Assembly (NCBI GenBank): GCA_949751835.1
Contig: CATKHK010000151.1
Coordinates: forward strand, 1 to 50,127
DNA from: Blepharisma japonicum
Lineage: Eukaryota > Ciliophora > Heterotrichea > Heterotrichida > Blepharismidae
DNA length: 50,127 bases
Direction: 5' to 3'
Shown: positions 9,894 to 18,818 of the stretch, in pieces
Numbering within the stretch: the first letter of the stretch is position 1
How the letters are laid out: each line of letters starts with the position of its first letter
Notes under the pieces: generated by a model
What the model was told of the DNA's origin: nothing
The model's input: the letters and a program-made list of their open reading frames with translations, nothing else
Databases searched by the model: none
Position numbers and translations under genes: made by a program

Positions 9894-10107
9894 TTTGTTA
9901 TTTGATTCTTCTTGCTGTGCATAAACTGCCTTCATATCGATGCTGGGCAATATTGTCTTCTTCTCATTAACAGCTTGCCATTTAAAAAGGGCTTTATCAT
10001 GAAAATTGATGCTAATCACTTGCCCTGATAGTGCGATTTTCTTACTCGAAAGTCAAAAATATTGTTGGATAAATTCTCATAGAATTATCAAAATCGTGTA
10101 GAGAATT
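9886..10107 (-). pseudogene. unidentified minus-strand open stretch
   Basis: With TGA=Trp this strand is open for about 70 codons and ends in TAA near 9890. It has convincing coding composition: SKKIALSGQVISINFHDKAL, FKWQAVNEKKTILPSIDMKA, then VYAQQEESNNKS. There is no ATG at its start. Its upstream end abuts the start of the Sel1-like gene on the other strand, and its downstream end reaches the IS110-like remnant. It looks like the C-terminal piece of a lost gene. No family was recognised. Confidence 0.35.
9921..9930 (+). repeat. right copy of 10-bp direct repeat ATAAACTGCC
   Basis: Partner of 9391-9400, 530 bp away, immediately beyond the end of the IS110-like reading frame. Confidence 0.4.
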
Positions 10108-10125
10108 TATAAAAGGTTGCAAAAT

Positions 10126-11004
10126 ATGATGGACTCAGTTGATTTTCAAGGAATTGGAACTCCAGAAATGTTTTTTGAAATCAATTTAGAAGAAATAGAC
10201 CCTTACTCGCTTTGCTCTTTTAAAGAGCTTCAATATGAGAGGTTTGAGCAAGGGCTGGATCTTTTTATTGTTGTTATATTAGGCCAGAGATGTGTTTATC
10301 TTTTTGAAGCCTCACGCTTTATAGAGGATGGTATTAAATCTCAATGGGTGAATATAAAAAACCCATTTACTAGAGAAAATATTGATAGATTTGGTATTTA
10401 TTTCTCATCTAAAGACTCCCCTAGATTTCAGTTTTATATGAACAAAGAGGAAGTAATGGTATCTCCGAATCATTTGCCTATATTATGGAATGATCATACA
10501 AGAGAAACATATATCCGGGCTCAATTTTTGTATGCCTATGCAGAGCCTCTTCAATCAAAAAATATATACAAAGCTATAGAATTATACGAAAAATCAGCTG
10601 AGCTAGGCTTTCAAGATGCGTTACTAGCACTTTTTGATATTTATTATAATTTAAAGGACAAAGAAAATTGCATGAAATATGCAGATAAGTGAGTAGATAG
10701 TATGCCGATAAAGCACGGTGTCAATAATGCTCTCTATTTCATTAATATTATAAGAAAGGAGTTCAAGGATGAAGCTTTAGCCCTTTTTCTCCATGAAAGA
10801 CTTTGTCGAAAAACTTTTAATTGCATTCCTCTTTCACTATTGATTGACAAATATGAAAAAGGTATAGAAGTAGAGAGAAATTTATCTTTGGCAAGAGAGT
10901 GGCGACAAAGGCTTCCAGAGGGTTGGCAAAATGCCCCAATGTCTGAATTTAGAGATCATCTTCTAGAAATTAAATATAATTTTGATCGTGATAGCTATCC
11001 ATAA
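10126..11004 (+). CDS. Sel1-like repeat protein
   Basis: 292 residues, with a Trp TGA at 10690-10692. Two adjacent ATGs (10126 and 10129) begin the protein. Residues 1-120 form a compact, unassigned domain with INPFT-like wording (WVNIKNPFTRENIDRFG), faintly reminiscent of U-box or RING-like cores but without Cys pairs. Residues 125-200 contain a Sel1/TPR-like solenoid (AQFLYAYAEPLQSKNIYKAI, ELYEKSAELGFQDALLALFD, CMKYADKWVD), the pattern used for protein-protein interaction. The last 80 residues are helical with a final REWRQRLPEGW. It is a stand-alone gene between the transposase relic and the detached ZZ fragment. Function unknown. Confidence 0.75.
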
Positions 11005-11233
11005 AAATAGTACGCATATGCAGTTGGTCTACCATAAGGATTTCATTTCTTAACAATAAATAAGAATATTAAGACTTTAAAAAAGGCTAAGTGAAACAAA
11101 AAACCTTCCAGGAAGTTTCTCAGTCCATTTTTTCTTTTAAAAATGATGTAAAAAGAAAAATTTCACTTTTTTAGTAAAAACTACATCGGTAATTTGTCGA
11201 GTCTGCTCCATTTTTTAAAAAAGTATTTTTAGT

Positions 11234-11440
11234 CTTAAGGAATCTTTATTTTAATCATGACATGCCATATCATATGACCTAAATTTTTTAAGCGATATTT
11301 TGTCTTTATGTCACCCTTAAGTAATTTATCTTGGCACACATCACATAAATCAATGTCAATGCATTGGGAACACTTATAGCGAACTCCACTGATTGTCTCA
11401 TCGCAATATCCAGAATCAGAGTTATCACAGAGGTTAACAT
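11234..11440 (-). pseudogene. detached C-terminal ZZ domain of UBL protein E
   Basis: The minus strand encodes the second zinc domain and exact family C-terminus: NLCDNSDSGYCDETISGVRY, then KCSQCIDIDLCDVCQDK, then HMIWHVMIKIKIP and TAA. It has no start and lies about 0.6 kb downstream of gene E, which lacks precisely this part. The sequence TTATCACAG occurs at its broken edge (11422-11430) and at the corresponding place inside gene E (12139-12147). It is therefore probably the original 3' end of gene E, separated by an insertion. All zinc ligands are retained. Confidence 0.75.
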
Positions 11441-12062
11441 TAATTTATATGCATATTGTGAATAACAGTAAATTTTTTTAAAGTTTTGCAAAAAAACCCT
11501 AGAAAAAAATTTTGTGAATGAATTTACAACATCCTAATTTTTTCTCATTTTACAAAAGAAAAAATTAAAAATATTAAAGGAAGTTAATGGAATGAAATAA
11601 TAGAAATTTAAGGTTATTTGAAATTGTGTTATATCCAAAGAAAATGTAAACATGTGATGAATAAATGGGAAAGAGATAAGAAAATTATTTTAATTTTAAT
11701 TGTTAAGAGATTTTTATGTCAAGTTGATGGAAAAGAAGAAAATTTGAGAAGAGCATGAGCTGTATTTAAACAGCTGATAATAAAATTAAAATTAAATGAA
11801 TAAATTGGCAAATAAATTAAAGTGTAAATACTGAATAACTTATTAATTATTAGTCTATATAATAAAGATCAAATGAATTAAGAAAATATAAGCACCACAA
11901 GCTGAGTTTATTTTACTATTTAAATTTTGTGCTTCGAAAAATTGTATAAAAAAAACGTGAAAAAATTGATGTGCAGACGATAGAGAGCTCAAAATAATTT
12001 TTAATGACTGCTATAATTCCTATAACAATATATCTCGTTTATAAATTAAAAGAGTATTACTC
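11441..12062. other. AT-rich insert-like segment in gene E
   Basis: About 620-700 bp of very AT-rich, stop-dense DNA between the cut end of gene E and its detached C-terminus. No ORF, terminal inverted repeat or recognisable domain was seen. The flanking TTATCACAG copies are 717 bp apart. However, similarity to the paralogs seems to extend slightly past the left copy, so the exact boundaries are uncertain. It could be a retained germline-limited segment or another insertion. Confidence 0.45.
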
Positions 12063-13559
12063 CTAGCAATTAATATATGAATGTTTAAAAAAATTAAGTG
12101 CATGTGAGTTACAGTTAAATGCAAATCCATGTTTATACTTATCACAGAAGTACTTATGTTTTTTATCTTCTTGATCAGATGAATACTCAATATTTTTAAT
12201 AATAGATGCACCCAATTTTATATTATTTAAGAATCTTGCTTTTTGATGAATCATAAAAGTAGAATGCTGATGTGCAAATTTAGCAGAACCTTCTACATTA
12301 CATTTGACAATATTTTCACAATTATCACAATGATAATGACTTGGCTCGCAATATAAACACAAATACTGGGTATCACTGCCAGCAAATGTTAAGTTACAGA
12401 TATTGCATTTTAAGCCTTTTTTGATGGAAAAACTTGGAAATTGTTTAAAAAATATATCATTTGCATCAGGAAAAGTTTTTACGAAATTGATTTTTGCATA
12501 AAGTCTGTCAATTTCAAAAGCAAGTATGAAATATTGTATGGATTCTTCCCTCTCATTTAGATCGTTTAGAATTTTGCCTTTTTCAACTAAGAGCTCTGCA
12601 GAGTGTGGCCAAACTAAAATAGCTTGATTTATAACAACTAAGGCATCGATTTTTCTTCCCATATCCCTAAGAATTTTGCATCTTCAGCGATGGTTATTAG
12701 TTGGGGAAGAGTTAACCTTTATGCCTTCATTAAAAGCATCAAAAGCTTCATCATTTCTATTTAATTCAATAAGAATTTTTACTTTTAATTCATGAAAAAT
12801 TCCATCGTTTGGATTTGTTTTAAGACCTTGATTACATAAATCCAAGGCCCTTTCTTCTTGTGCTGAACGTATGAGTCTTTTAATCCTGTCATATTTTAAA
12901 ATAGTTTTTTCATCAGGAATTTGCTTAATTTCTGAATTGGAATAAGGCTGAGCTGCTTTTCTCTGGCACAATTTTATAATTTTAGATCTATTATCTGTAA
13001 AAAAATTTTCTAAGCTTGGCACCTTTCTCGAAATACTCTTAATGAATTCATCATAGAAATTGGGACCCTTTCCAATTAGCATAATTACTTCGTAAGGCAT
13101 GGTATTGACTAATTGCGTAGCATTTAGAGTTATAGCCGAATTGTCACCTGAAATAGCTTTATTTTTTGGCTGGCTTTCTTCTTTTTTATTATTTTTGCCT
13201 AAATCTTTCTGATTTTTGTCTTCTGCTTGAGGAAAAACTTTTGTGCTGGTATGCTTCTCCTTTGAAAAATCGCCAGGATTTGTAGAATCTGCACTTTCGA
13301 GTTGGCCAATGGAATTTTCACTTAATTTTTGAGCAGACAACATAGAATCAGCATTTCTTGATTTAGTTTTGCTGAACATTAAAAATAATTTAGAATCATT
13401 TGATATATTTATTTTGCTTAATTCATGGCCTGGCCTAATTTTCTTTCCTTTAAATATAACTTCAAAATCTTGTTTAAAAGTGCCAATAATAAGTTCCTTT
13501 AATTCATCGATGTTAGAATTTTCGTCTATATGAACATAAAAGGTCAAATTTATTCTCAT
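12063..13559 (-). CDS. UBL-TPR-ZZ family protein E, second ZZ domain lost
   Basis: 498 residues, with a Trp TGA at 12684-12686 (NHRWRCKIL) and TAG stop at 12063-12065. Residues 1-72 are ubiquitin-like (FKGKKIRPGHELSKINISND, KLFLMF). The linker is Ser/Lys-rich. MLIGKGPNFYDEFIKS and TPR-like repeats (RSAQEERALDLCNQGL, LNRNDEAFDAFNEGIKV, REESIQYFILAFEI) follow. The first zinc domain is complete (CNIC, CLYC, HCDNC, AHQHSTFMIH). After CDKYKHGF the sequence leaves the family and ends within 25 codons, exactly where the other members enter ZZ2. Its real 3' end appears to lie at 11234-11440. It is the most diverged member and is divergently arranged with the transporter at 13817. Confidence 0.8.
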
Positions 13560-13816
13560 TTTTACTTATATAAAAATTATGCAAAATTATTTTAACTATT
13601 ATATACATCTTTATTATTTTTTGCTAAAGAAAATATCTTTCTTTTAGGTCTTTATAATAATAAAATAATTAAAAGAGATATTAAAATGCAATTTACTAAT
13701 TATAATTTTCGCAAACTAATTTCCTAGATTTATTCCTTTAAATTTTCCATTATTAATCAAACCACTGTAAATTTTAACAATAAAATCAATAAATTTCAGC
13801 CAAGCTTACAATAAAT

Positions 13817-15154
13817 ATGATTAATCCAGCGGAAGCTTGTCTAAATAAAATTGGATGGGGAAAATACCAAAGAAAAGCATTCCTATGCTGTAGCGAATCG
13901 GAAGCTATGTTCATCGCAGTATCTATGCTACTCCCAATCATAGCTCTCCAGTTCGAAGACTATAGCTTTACTTTTCGAGGACTCCTTAGCTTTTTGGTTC
14001 ATTTCTGTGCCCTCATTGCGTCGAACTATTTTGGAAAAAATATCGCAACAATAAGCCATATCTCAGTTTTTAAGAACTGGGGAGGCTGGCTAATGGTCCT
14101 TGGACTGCTTAGTCTTTTGGGCTCTTCAAGTTATTTTTATGTTTTATTGTCAATGATCCCAATAGGAGCTGCTGGGGGTGCTGATATGGCAATTAACTAC
14201 TGTGTCTTATACGAAAGCATCCCAGTCCAAGACAGAGCATGCTTTAATAAAGTTCCCTTTGGCATAAACATACTTGTAACTGCTATATATGCAGCAGTTT
14301 TGGGGCTCGAAATATACGGATTTAATATAGCCCAAAATTGAAAAATCATTGTTTCGGCGCTTCTGCTGATACATATATGTTTTTCTTTTGTAAGACTTAG
14401 CTTGGTAGAAGGGCCACTTTATTTGTACCTTCAAGGGAAAAAAGAAGAGTTTAAAAAGGCTGTCAGAACTGTAACTTATAAATAGATCGTAATTGAAAAT
14501 GGACTCAAAGACACCAGCATCGAAGAAACGGTTGCATTTGATAACAAGCAAATAGACTGGTGCGATAATTTTGGCGAGCTTTTTAAAGATCCTTTATCAT
14601 CCTCTACCTTTAAACTCATGCAAATGTTCTTCTGTGCCTTCTTTGCAATTGAAGGTTTAGTCATGTTTATGCCAAGTCTTATTATATCAAGCAGCAAAAC
14701 TGAAATTTTCACTTGTTTAGCAGTCATTGAAGTCTGTGGATTGCTTTGGAAGATTTTATCTGAAGTTTTTACTTTCGGCAAAACATTTAGAAAAGCCTTG
14801 GTAATTTTGAGCTATTTCTTGATGTGTTTGATAATCCCAAGCTTTACCTATGCAAAGGAGCTCAATTGCAATTTGTGTAGCAGCGTGCTGTATGGAGTTA
14901 CGTCAAGTATTGGGATACATGGACTTTATTCGTTAATACAAGACCAATTTCCGGTGAAAAATAGCGGGCCAGCATTTAGTGTGATGGGGAGTATGGGAAC
15001 TGCTGGGAGTATGATCGGGGCATTGGTTTCAGGAGTTATTTTAGATCAACTTGGTGGATTTTATGCAATTATTGAAATTTCAATATTATTGGGGATGACT
15101 GGATTAATTGGGTTGACCTTAAAACCAATCCCTAATGAAAAGAAGACTAATTAG
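13817..15154 (+). CDS. MFS transporter, SV2/SVOP-like (copy 1, one 15-nt intron)
   Basis: 440 residues after removal of a 15-nt intron (14471-14485) and with Trp TGA at 14339-14341. Multi-spanning membrane protein of 12-helix type. The N-terminus INPAEACLNKIGWGKYQRKA is followed by helices, then GAAGGADMAINYCVLYESIP, corresponding to the SV2/SVOP/organic-cation motif (G-x-G-G-x-x-P-x-x...E-x-x-P). A cytoplasmic loop carries the intron, and a second half follows (LSSSTFKL..., GIHGLYSLIQDQFPV, SVMGSMGTAGSMIGALVSG). Without the intron the frame would end at the TAG inside it. The substrate cannot be deduced. It is a tandem paralog of the next gene, in the same orientation, 186 bp apart. Confidence 0.85.
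14471..14485 (+). other. 15-nt intron
   Basis: GTAACTTATAAATAG starts with GT, ends with AG and contains an in-frame TAG. Removing it joins AVRT to IVIENGLKD and makes the coding length divisible by three. The paralog has an intron at the same place. Its size is diagnostic of heterotrich ciliates. Confidence 0.9.
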
Positions 15155-15340
15155 TAAAAATTAAGAATTAATTAAGTCTTTTTGTGAAAATCTATATAAT
15201 AAATAAAACAAATTGATTATTTATTATTAATAGAAAATTATTTTGTTAAATTATCCCACAATTTCTTATTTTTTAGTTAATTTAATAATAAGGATCAAAA
15301 TTTATCTAATTTAAAGCAAAATGATAATAAATTTGGGAAA

Positions 15341-16676
15341 ATGGATAACCCTGCTGGAAATTATCTGACAAAAATAGGCTGAGGAAAATATCAAAAAAAA
15401 GTCTTCCTCTGTGTATCAGAATCAGAAGCAATGATTATTGGAATATTAATGCTATTGCCAACCATAGATATTCATTCTATAGCATTAGTAAGCTCAGAAA
15501 AATCTATATCAGCATTTATAATGAGCTTAAGTGCTATATTTACATCAAGCTATTTATGAAAGCACCTTCAGAAAATAAGCCATATTAATATTTATAAAAA
15601 TTCAGGATATCTACTATTATTAGGATTGATAATCCTCTTATTTGCCTCATCAATTTTAGAAATTTATATATCGATGATTGTAATAGGAATTGGATTAGGA
15701 GGTGATTGTACATTTAATTTTCATATTTTGTGTGACAGTTCTCCAATAATAGGAAGAGAACACTTCAAATGAATATCTGTTGGAATTGATTTTATTAATA
15801 TTTTAATATATAGTGGGATATGTGCATTGGTATATTACAAAATTGATATTTTTCCTTATTGGAAAGTTATAGTTTTTTTTCTAATACTAATCCACAGCAG
15901 TTTTATGCTTCTTCGATCATCATTAGTTGAAGGACCTTTACTACTATACAGCCAAAATAAAAATCAAGAGCTTAAAAGTGCTTTAAAAGCAGTAAGAAAT
16001 ATATTAGATAGCTACAGAAAATGGAATAAAAGACTTTAATGTCGACTTAAATGAAATCCAAGACCACCCAGCTTCAATTCAATACAACTTGAAAGACTTA
16101 TTTAAGCCACCTTTATCATCAGCCACTTTTAAACTATCAATGATAACTATTTTTATCTTCTCAAGCTTTATAGGCTTTGGGCTATTTATTCCTGAGTTAA
16201 TATTAGTCCCAAGCCAATCTCAAAAAATTGGGATATTAGCTGTTATGAGATTTTACGCCCTAATGGGAAAATTTTTATCTTCCATGGGAATTGGCAGCAA
16301 ATTTAACAGGAAAATAACATTTTTAATAGCTTGTTTCGCTGTTGGGGCCTGCGTTTTAAAATACTCTCATTCAAGTGATTTTTATCACTATATAAGATAC
16401 AGTGTGATTTATGGAGTTTCTTCAAGTGTTTCAACTGCGGCTCTTTATTCTTTAATTCAAGATAATTATTCATCTGAATACTGAGGACTGGCTTTTATGC
16501 TAAAGAATTATATGGAATGTATTGGAAGCATACTTGGTACTGTTCTTTTTGGGACTTATTTTAGTTCTTTTGGATCCGCACATGTTCTTATTGGGATTGG
16601 CTTGATTTCTATTTTGGCAGGATTGATCGGAATAATCCTCGAAATAAAATCAAGTAATGAAGATAAAAACAACTAA
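15341..16676 (+). CDS. MFS transporter, SV2/SVOP-like (copy 2, one 16-nt intron)
   Basis: 439 residues after removing intron 15992-16007, with Trp TGA codons including IGWGK (TGA, where copy 1 has TGG), TSSYLWKH, HFKWIS and SEYWGLAF. The start is fixed by alignment with copy 1 (MDNPAGNYLTKIGWGKYQKK). The organisation is the same: about 12 hydrophobic helices, GIGLGGDCTFNFHILCDSSP motif, ALYSLIQDNYSSEY, and a last helix pair in MLKNYMECIGSILGTVLFG. The C-terminus is short and charged. It is more AT-rich and diverged than copy 1 but intact. It ends 50 bp from the convergent TauE-like gene. Confidence 0.83.
15992..16007 (+). other. 16-nt intron
   Basis: GTAAGAAATATATTAG. Removing it restores KAIATENGIKDFNVDL, matching IVIENGLKD in copy 1, and gives a length divisible by three. 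Without removal, translation stops at TAA 22 bases later. The phase-0 position is the same as in copy 1 but the intron is one base longer. Confidence 0.9.
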
Positions 16677-16726
16677 ATTATCTTATAAAATTTTAATTTA
16701 TTAACAGTTTTTACAATAATTAATTA

Positions 16727-18148
16727 TTAGCAAAATGCATTAAACCCATACTTCATACTCCCATTTTCTATTTGGTCTACTGCATTAAGTATCCCATACA
16801 GAGGAATCCCAACCAAGCTTACTATCATAGTAATCGCTAAAAGCAAAATAATAAAAGACACTCTTTTGTATTTTTGCACAGTTTTCAAGATCAGAAAAGT
16901 TCCTATTGATGACCCTGATACGGCTGACACAAACATCCATATCCCATAGGAGTAATTAATTTGGCCTGATATGATATATTGGAATATTGATACAAGGGAT
17001 GTAAAGCACACAATAAAAGAAGAAGAAGCTGTAGAGACTTCTGGTCTAATTCCAAGATTTAATAATATTGGGTTCATTATAACCCCTCCTCCTAATCCTA
17101 ATAAGCTTGCTATCAGACCTGAAAACATAGTAACAAAACTAACCAAAGTTGCATTCTTTTTGTTCCATTTGATATCATTAGAATCAAAATCGTAATTTAA
17201 TTCAATTTTTTTATGTATTTTTCGTATAGCAAGATATTCAGCAACTCCTCCTAAAGTTAATAAAAATGTGGCAAAAAGTGCAATATAGATCCAATACCAT
17301 TTGCTGCATTGGGAAAACCCTAAAATTGAGGTAAATCCTTTTCCTCCTTTCATAAGAGACCCTAAAATTGCACAAATAAAGATAAAGAGGATGGCTGCGA
17401 ACTCTTTGTATAAAATTATTTTTTCTTCTTGATGGTAAAGTTTTTGCAGCTCAGGATCTATTTTGGCTTCTTCGCTCACTAAAGAATGTTGAGAATTTGG
17501 TGTTTTTTCCTCTTTGACATCCTGATTATCATTATTTGCATTATCTTCAGGAGACTGGTAAAACTCCCTTGTTTGTATTTGGTTGGGTTTTCCTGGCAAA
17601 ATTTCTCTTTGGAGTTTTTCTTTCTTATAAAGTCTTATGAATTTTTGTATAGAATTATAGCAGAGGAATACAAGAAGTATAGTAAGGAGAGATAGGATTA
17701 TATATGATGGAAAACCTTTGTTTAAGATTACACCAAGTGTTCCGCCAAGCAGCATGGGGGATAATATAAACATGATCATCTCATAGTTAATAAGAGGACG
17801 GATTTTTGTTGGGTGCCTTGATGGGATCTGGATTATTACTGTGGTTAAGCTTCCTCCAAAAACTATTATTTGTGATAAAGGTACTGCTGATTGTGTGTCA
17901 AATCCAAAAAATACTAAGCACATAAGGACATTTAGTGCACCGCCACCAACTCCTGATGCGTTTGATAATGCGCTGGCTAAAACAAGCAATATGGTCCCAC
18001 CAATTTCTATATCAGCGACCGGTAAAAGATCTTTGTGTGTGCATTTTTTGTCTTCGCATTTATTAAGGCCATGGCAATCGCTATCTTTTTGACAAGATTC
18101 GCATCTGCATAAAATAATTAAAGAAAGCAAAATAATAGCAGTCTTCAT
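16727..18148 (-). CDS. TauE/SafE family membrane exporter with Cys-rich luminal N-terminus
   Basis: 473 residues. The protein begins with a signal peptide (MKTAIILLSLIILCRC), then a short Cys motif domain (CQKDSDCHGLNKCEDKKC), then two halves of about four helices each. Each half carries the TauE/SafE signature: SNASGVGGGALNVLMCLVFF in the first and LLGLGGGVIMNPILLNLGI in the second. The two Gly-rich loops pair in the internal duplication typical of this sulfite/organosulfur anion exporter family (PF01925). A polar loop of about 70 residues (220-290) separates the halves. No Trp TGA is required. Substrate is unknown in ciliates. It converges on MFS copy 2. Confidence 0.88.
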   Translation of the reverse strand: MKTAIILLSLIILCRCESCQKDSDCHGLNKCEDKKCTHKDLLPVADIEIGGTILLVLASALSNASGVGGGALNVLMCLVFFGFDTQSAVPLSQIIVFGGSLTTVIIQIPSRHPTKIRPLINYEMIMFILSPMLLGGTLGVILNKGFPSYIILSLLTILLVFLCYNSIQKFIRLYKKEKLQREILPGKPNQIQTREFYQSPEDNANNDNQDVKEEKTPNSQHSLVSEEAKIDPELQKLYHQEEKIILYKEFAAILFIFICAILGSLMKGGKGFTSILGFSQCSKWYWIYIALFATFLLTLGGVAEYLAIRKIHKKIELNYDFDSNDIKWNKKNATLVSFVTMFSGLIASLLGLGGGVIMNPILLNLGIRPEVSTASSSFIVCFTSLVSIFQYIISGQINYSYGIWMFVSAVSGSSIGTFLILKTVQKYKRVSFIILLLAITMIVSLVGIPLYGILNAVDQIENGSMKYGFNAFC

Positions 18149-18818
18149 TCAGAAAATTATAAATGGATCATGATAGTGGTTGAAATCAGCATTCTCTATT
18201 ACTGATTTTCCATATTTAAATTTTGCCATCTTTAAATTTACCGGTTTTTAACTGGGCAATTTTTTTGAGACTTAAGAGATTGGAAAATTTATATATCAGA
18301 TGCATCAATTTTAACTCAGCTTAAAGCAGCCAAGCCAAATAGTTATGCTAAATCAAAAATTATGCATTAATAAAAAAAAATCTATAGTGAAATTATAAAT
18401 GATATAAATATTTTAAATTTATTATACTTAAACGCATTGAAAATCAAGAAATTCAATTCTGATTCATTAAGTTGGCGAGCTTGCAAAGCAAATTAATGAT
18501 GCTCTTGATAATATAATTCAATTCGCTTGCTTAGAAATAAACAGCTAATTGAGACTTATAAAGAAAAACGAGATGATTGAGGAAAAGAAGTGAAGGGTAT
18601 TATATATTTGCAGAAAGTCTTGATCACTAACTTTGGAGAAAGACGCAATTTTTTTCTTCTTAAGCTGCTAATGTATAAGCAAAGCTTTAAATTATTAAAC
18701 TTCAACCAAAATTTAACAAATACACTCAAAGAAGGCTAAATAGATATTTTCTCTAATCATAATTTTTAGAGCTATTTTATCATTAGACTAAACTGCATTT
18801 TCTAAATTTTGTTTATCT
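18149..18818. other. spacer, no gene recognised
   Basis: 670 bp between two minus-strand genes: the upstream region of the TauE-like gene and the 3' side of the exonuclease gene. AT-rich with scattered stops. A stretch near 18450-18590 has weak coding character on the plus strand (ELAKQINDALDNIIQFACLE) but no start and several stops. No RNA gene seen. Confidence 0.4.

Noticed and set aside
9391-9930. Bacterial contamination explaining the IS110-like segment
   Set aside because: Flanks are ciliate genes on both sides, the segment is short and decayed, and no other bacterial genes are present; still worth read-level confirmation.
10117-10125. Upstream TTG start for the Sel1-like gene
   Set aside because: Alternative starts are not expected in a ciliate; the ATG at 10126 is immediately downstream.
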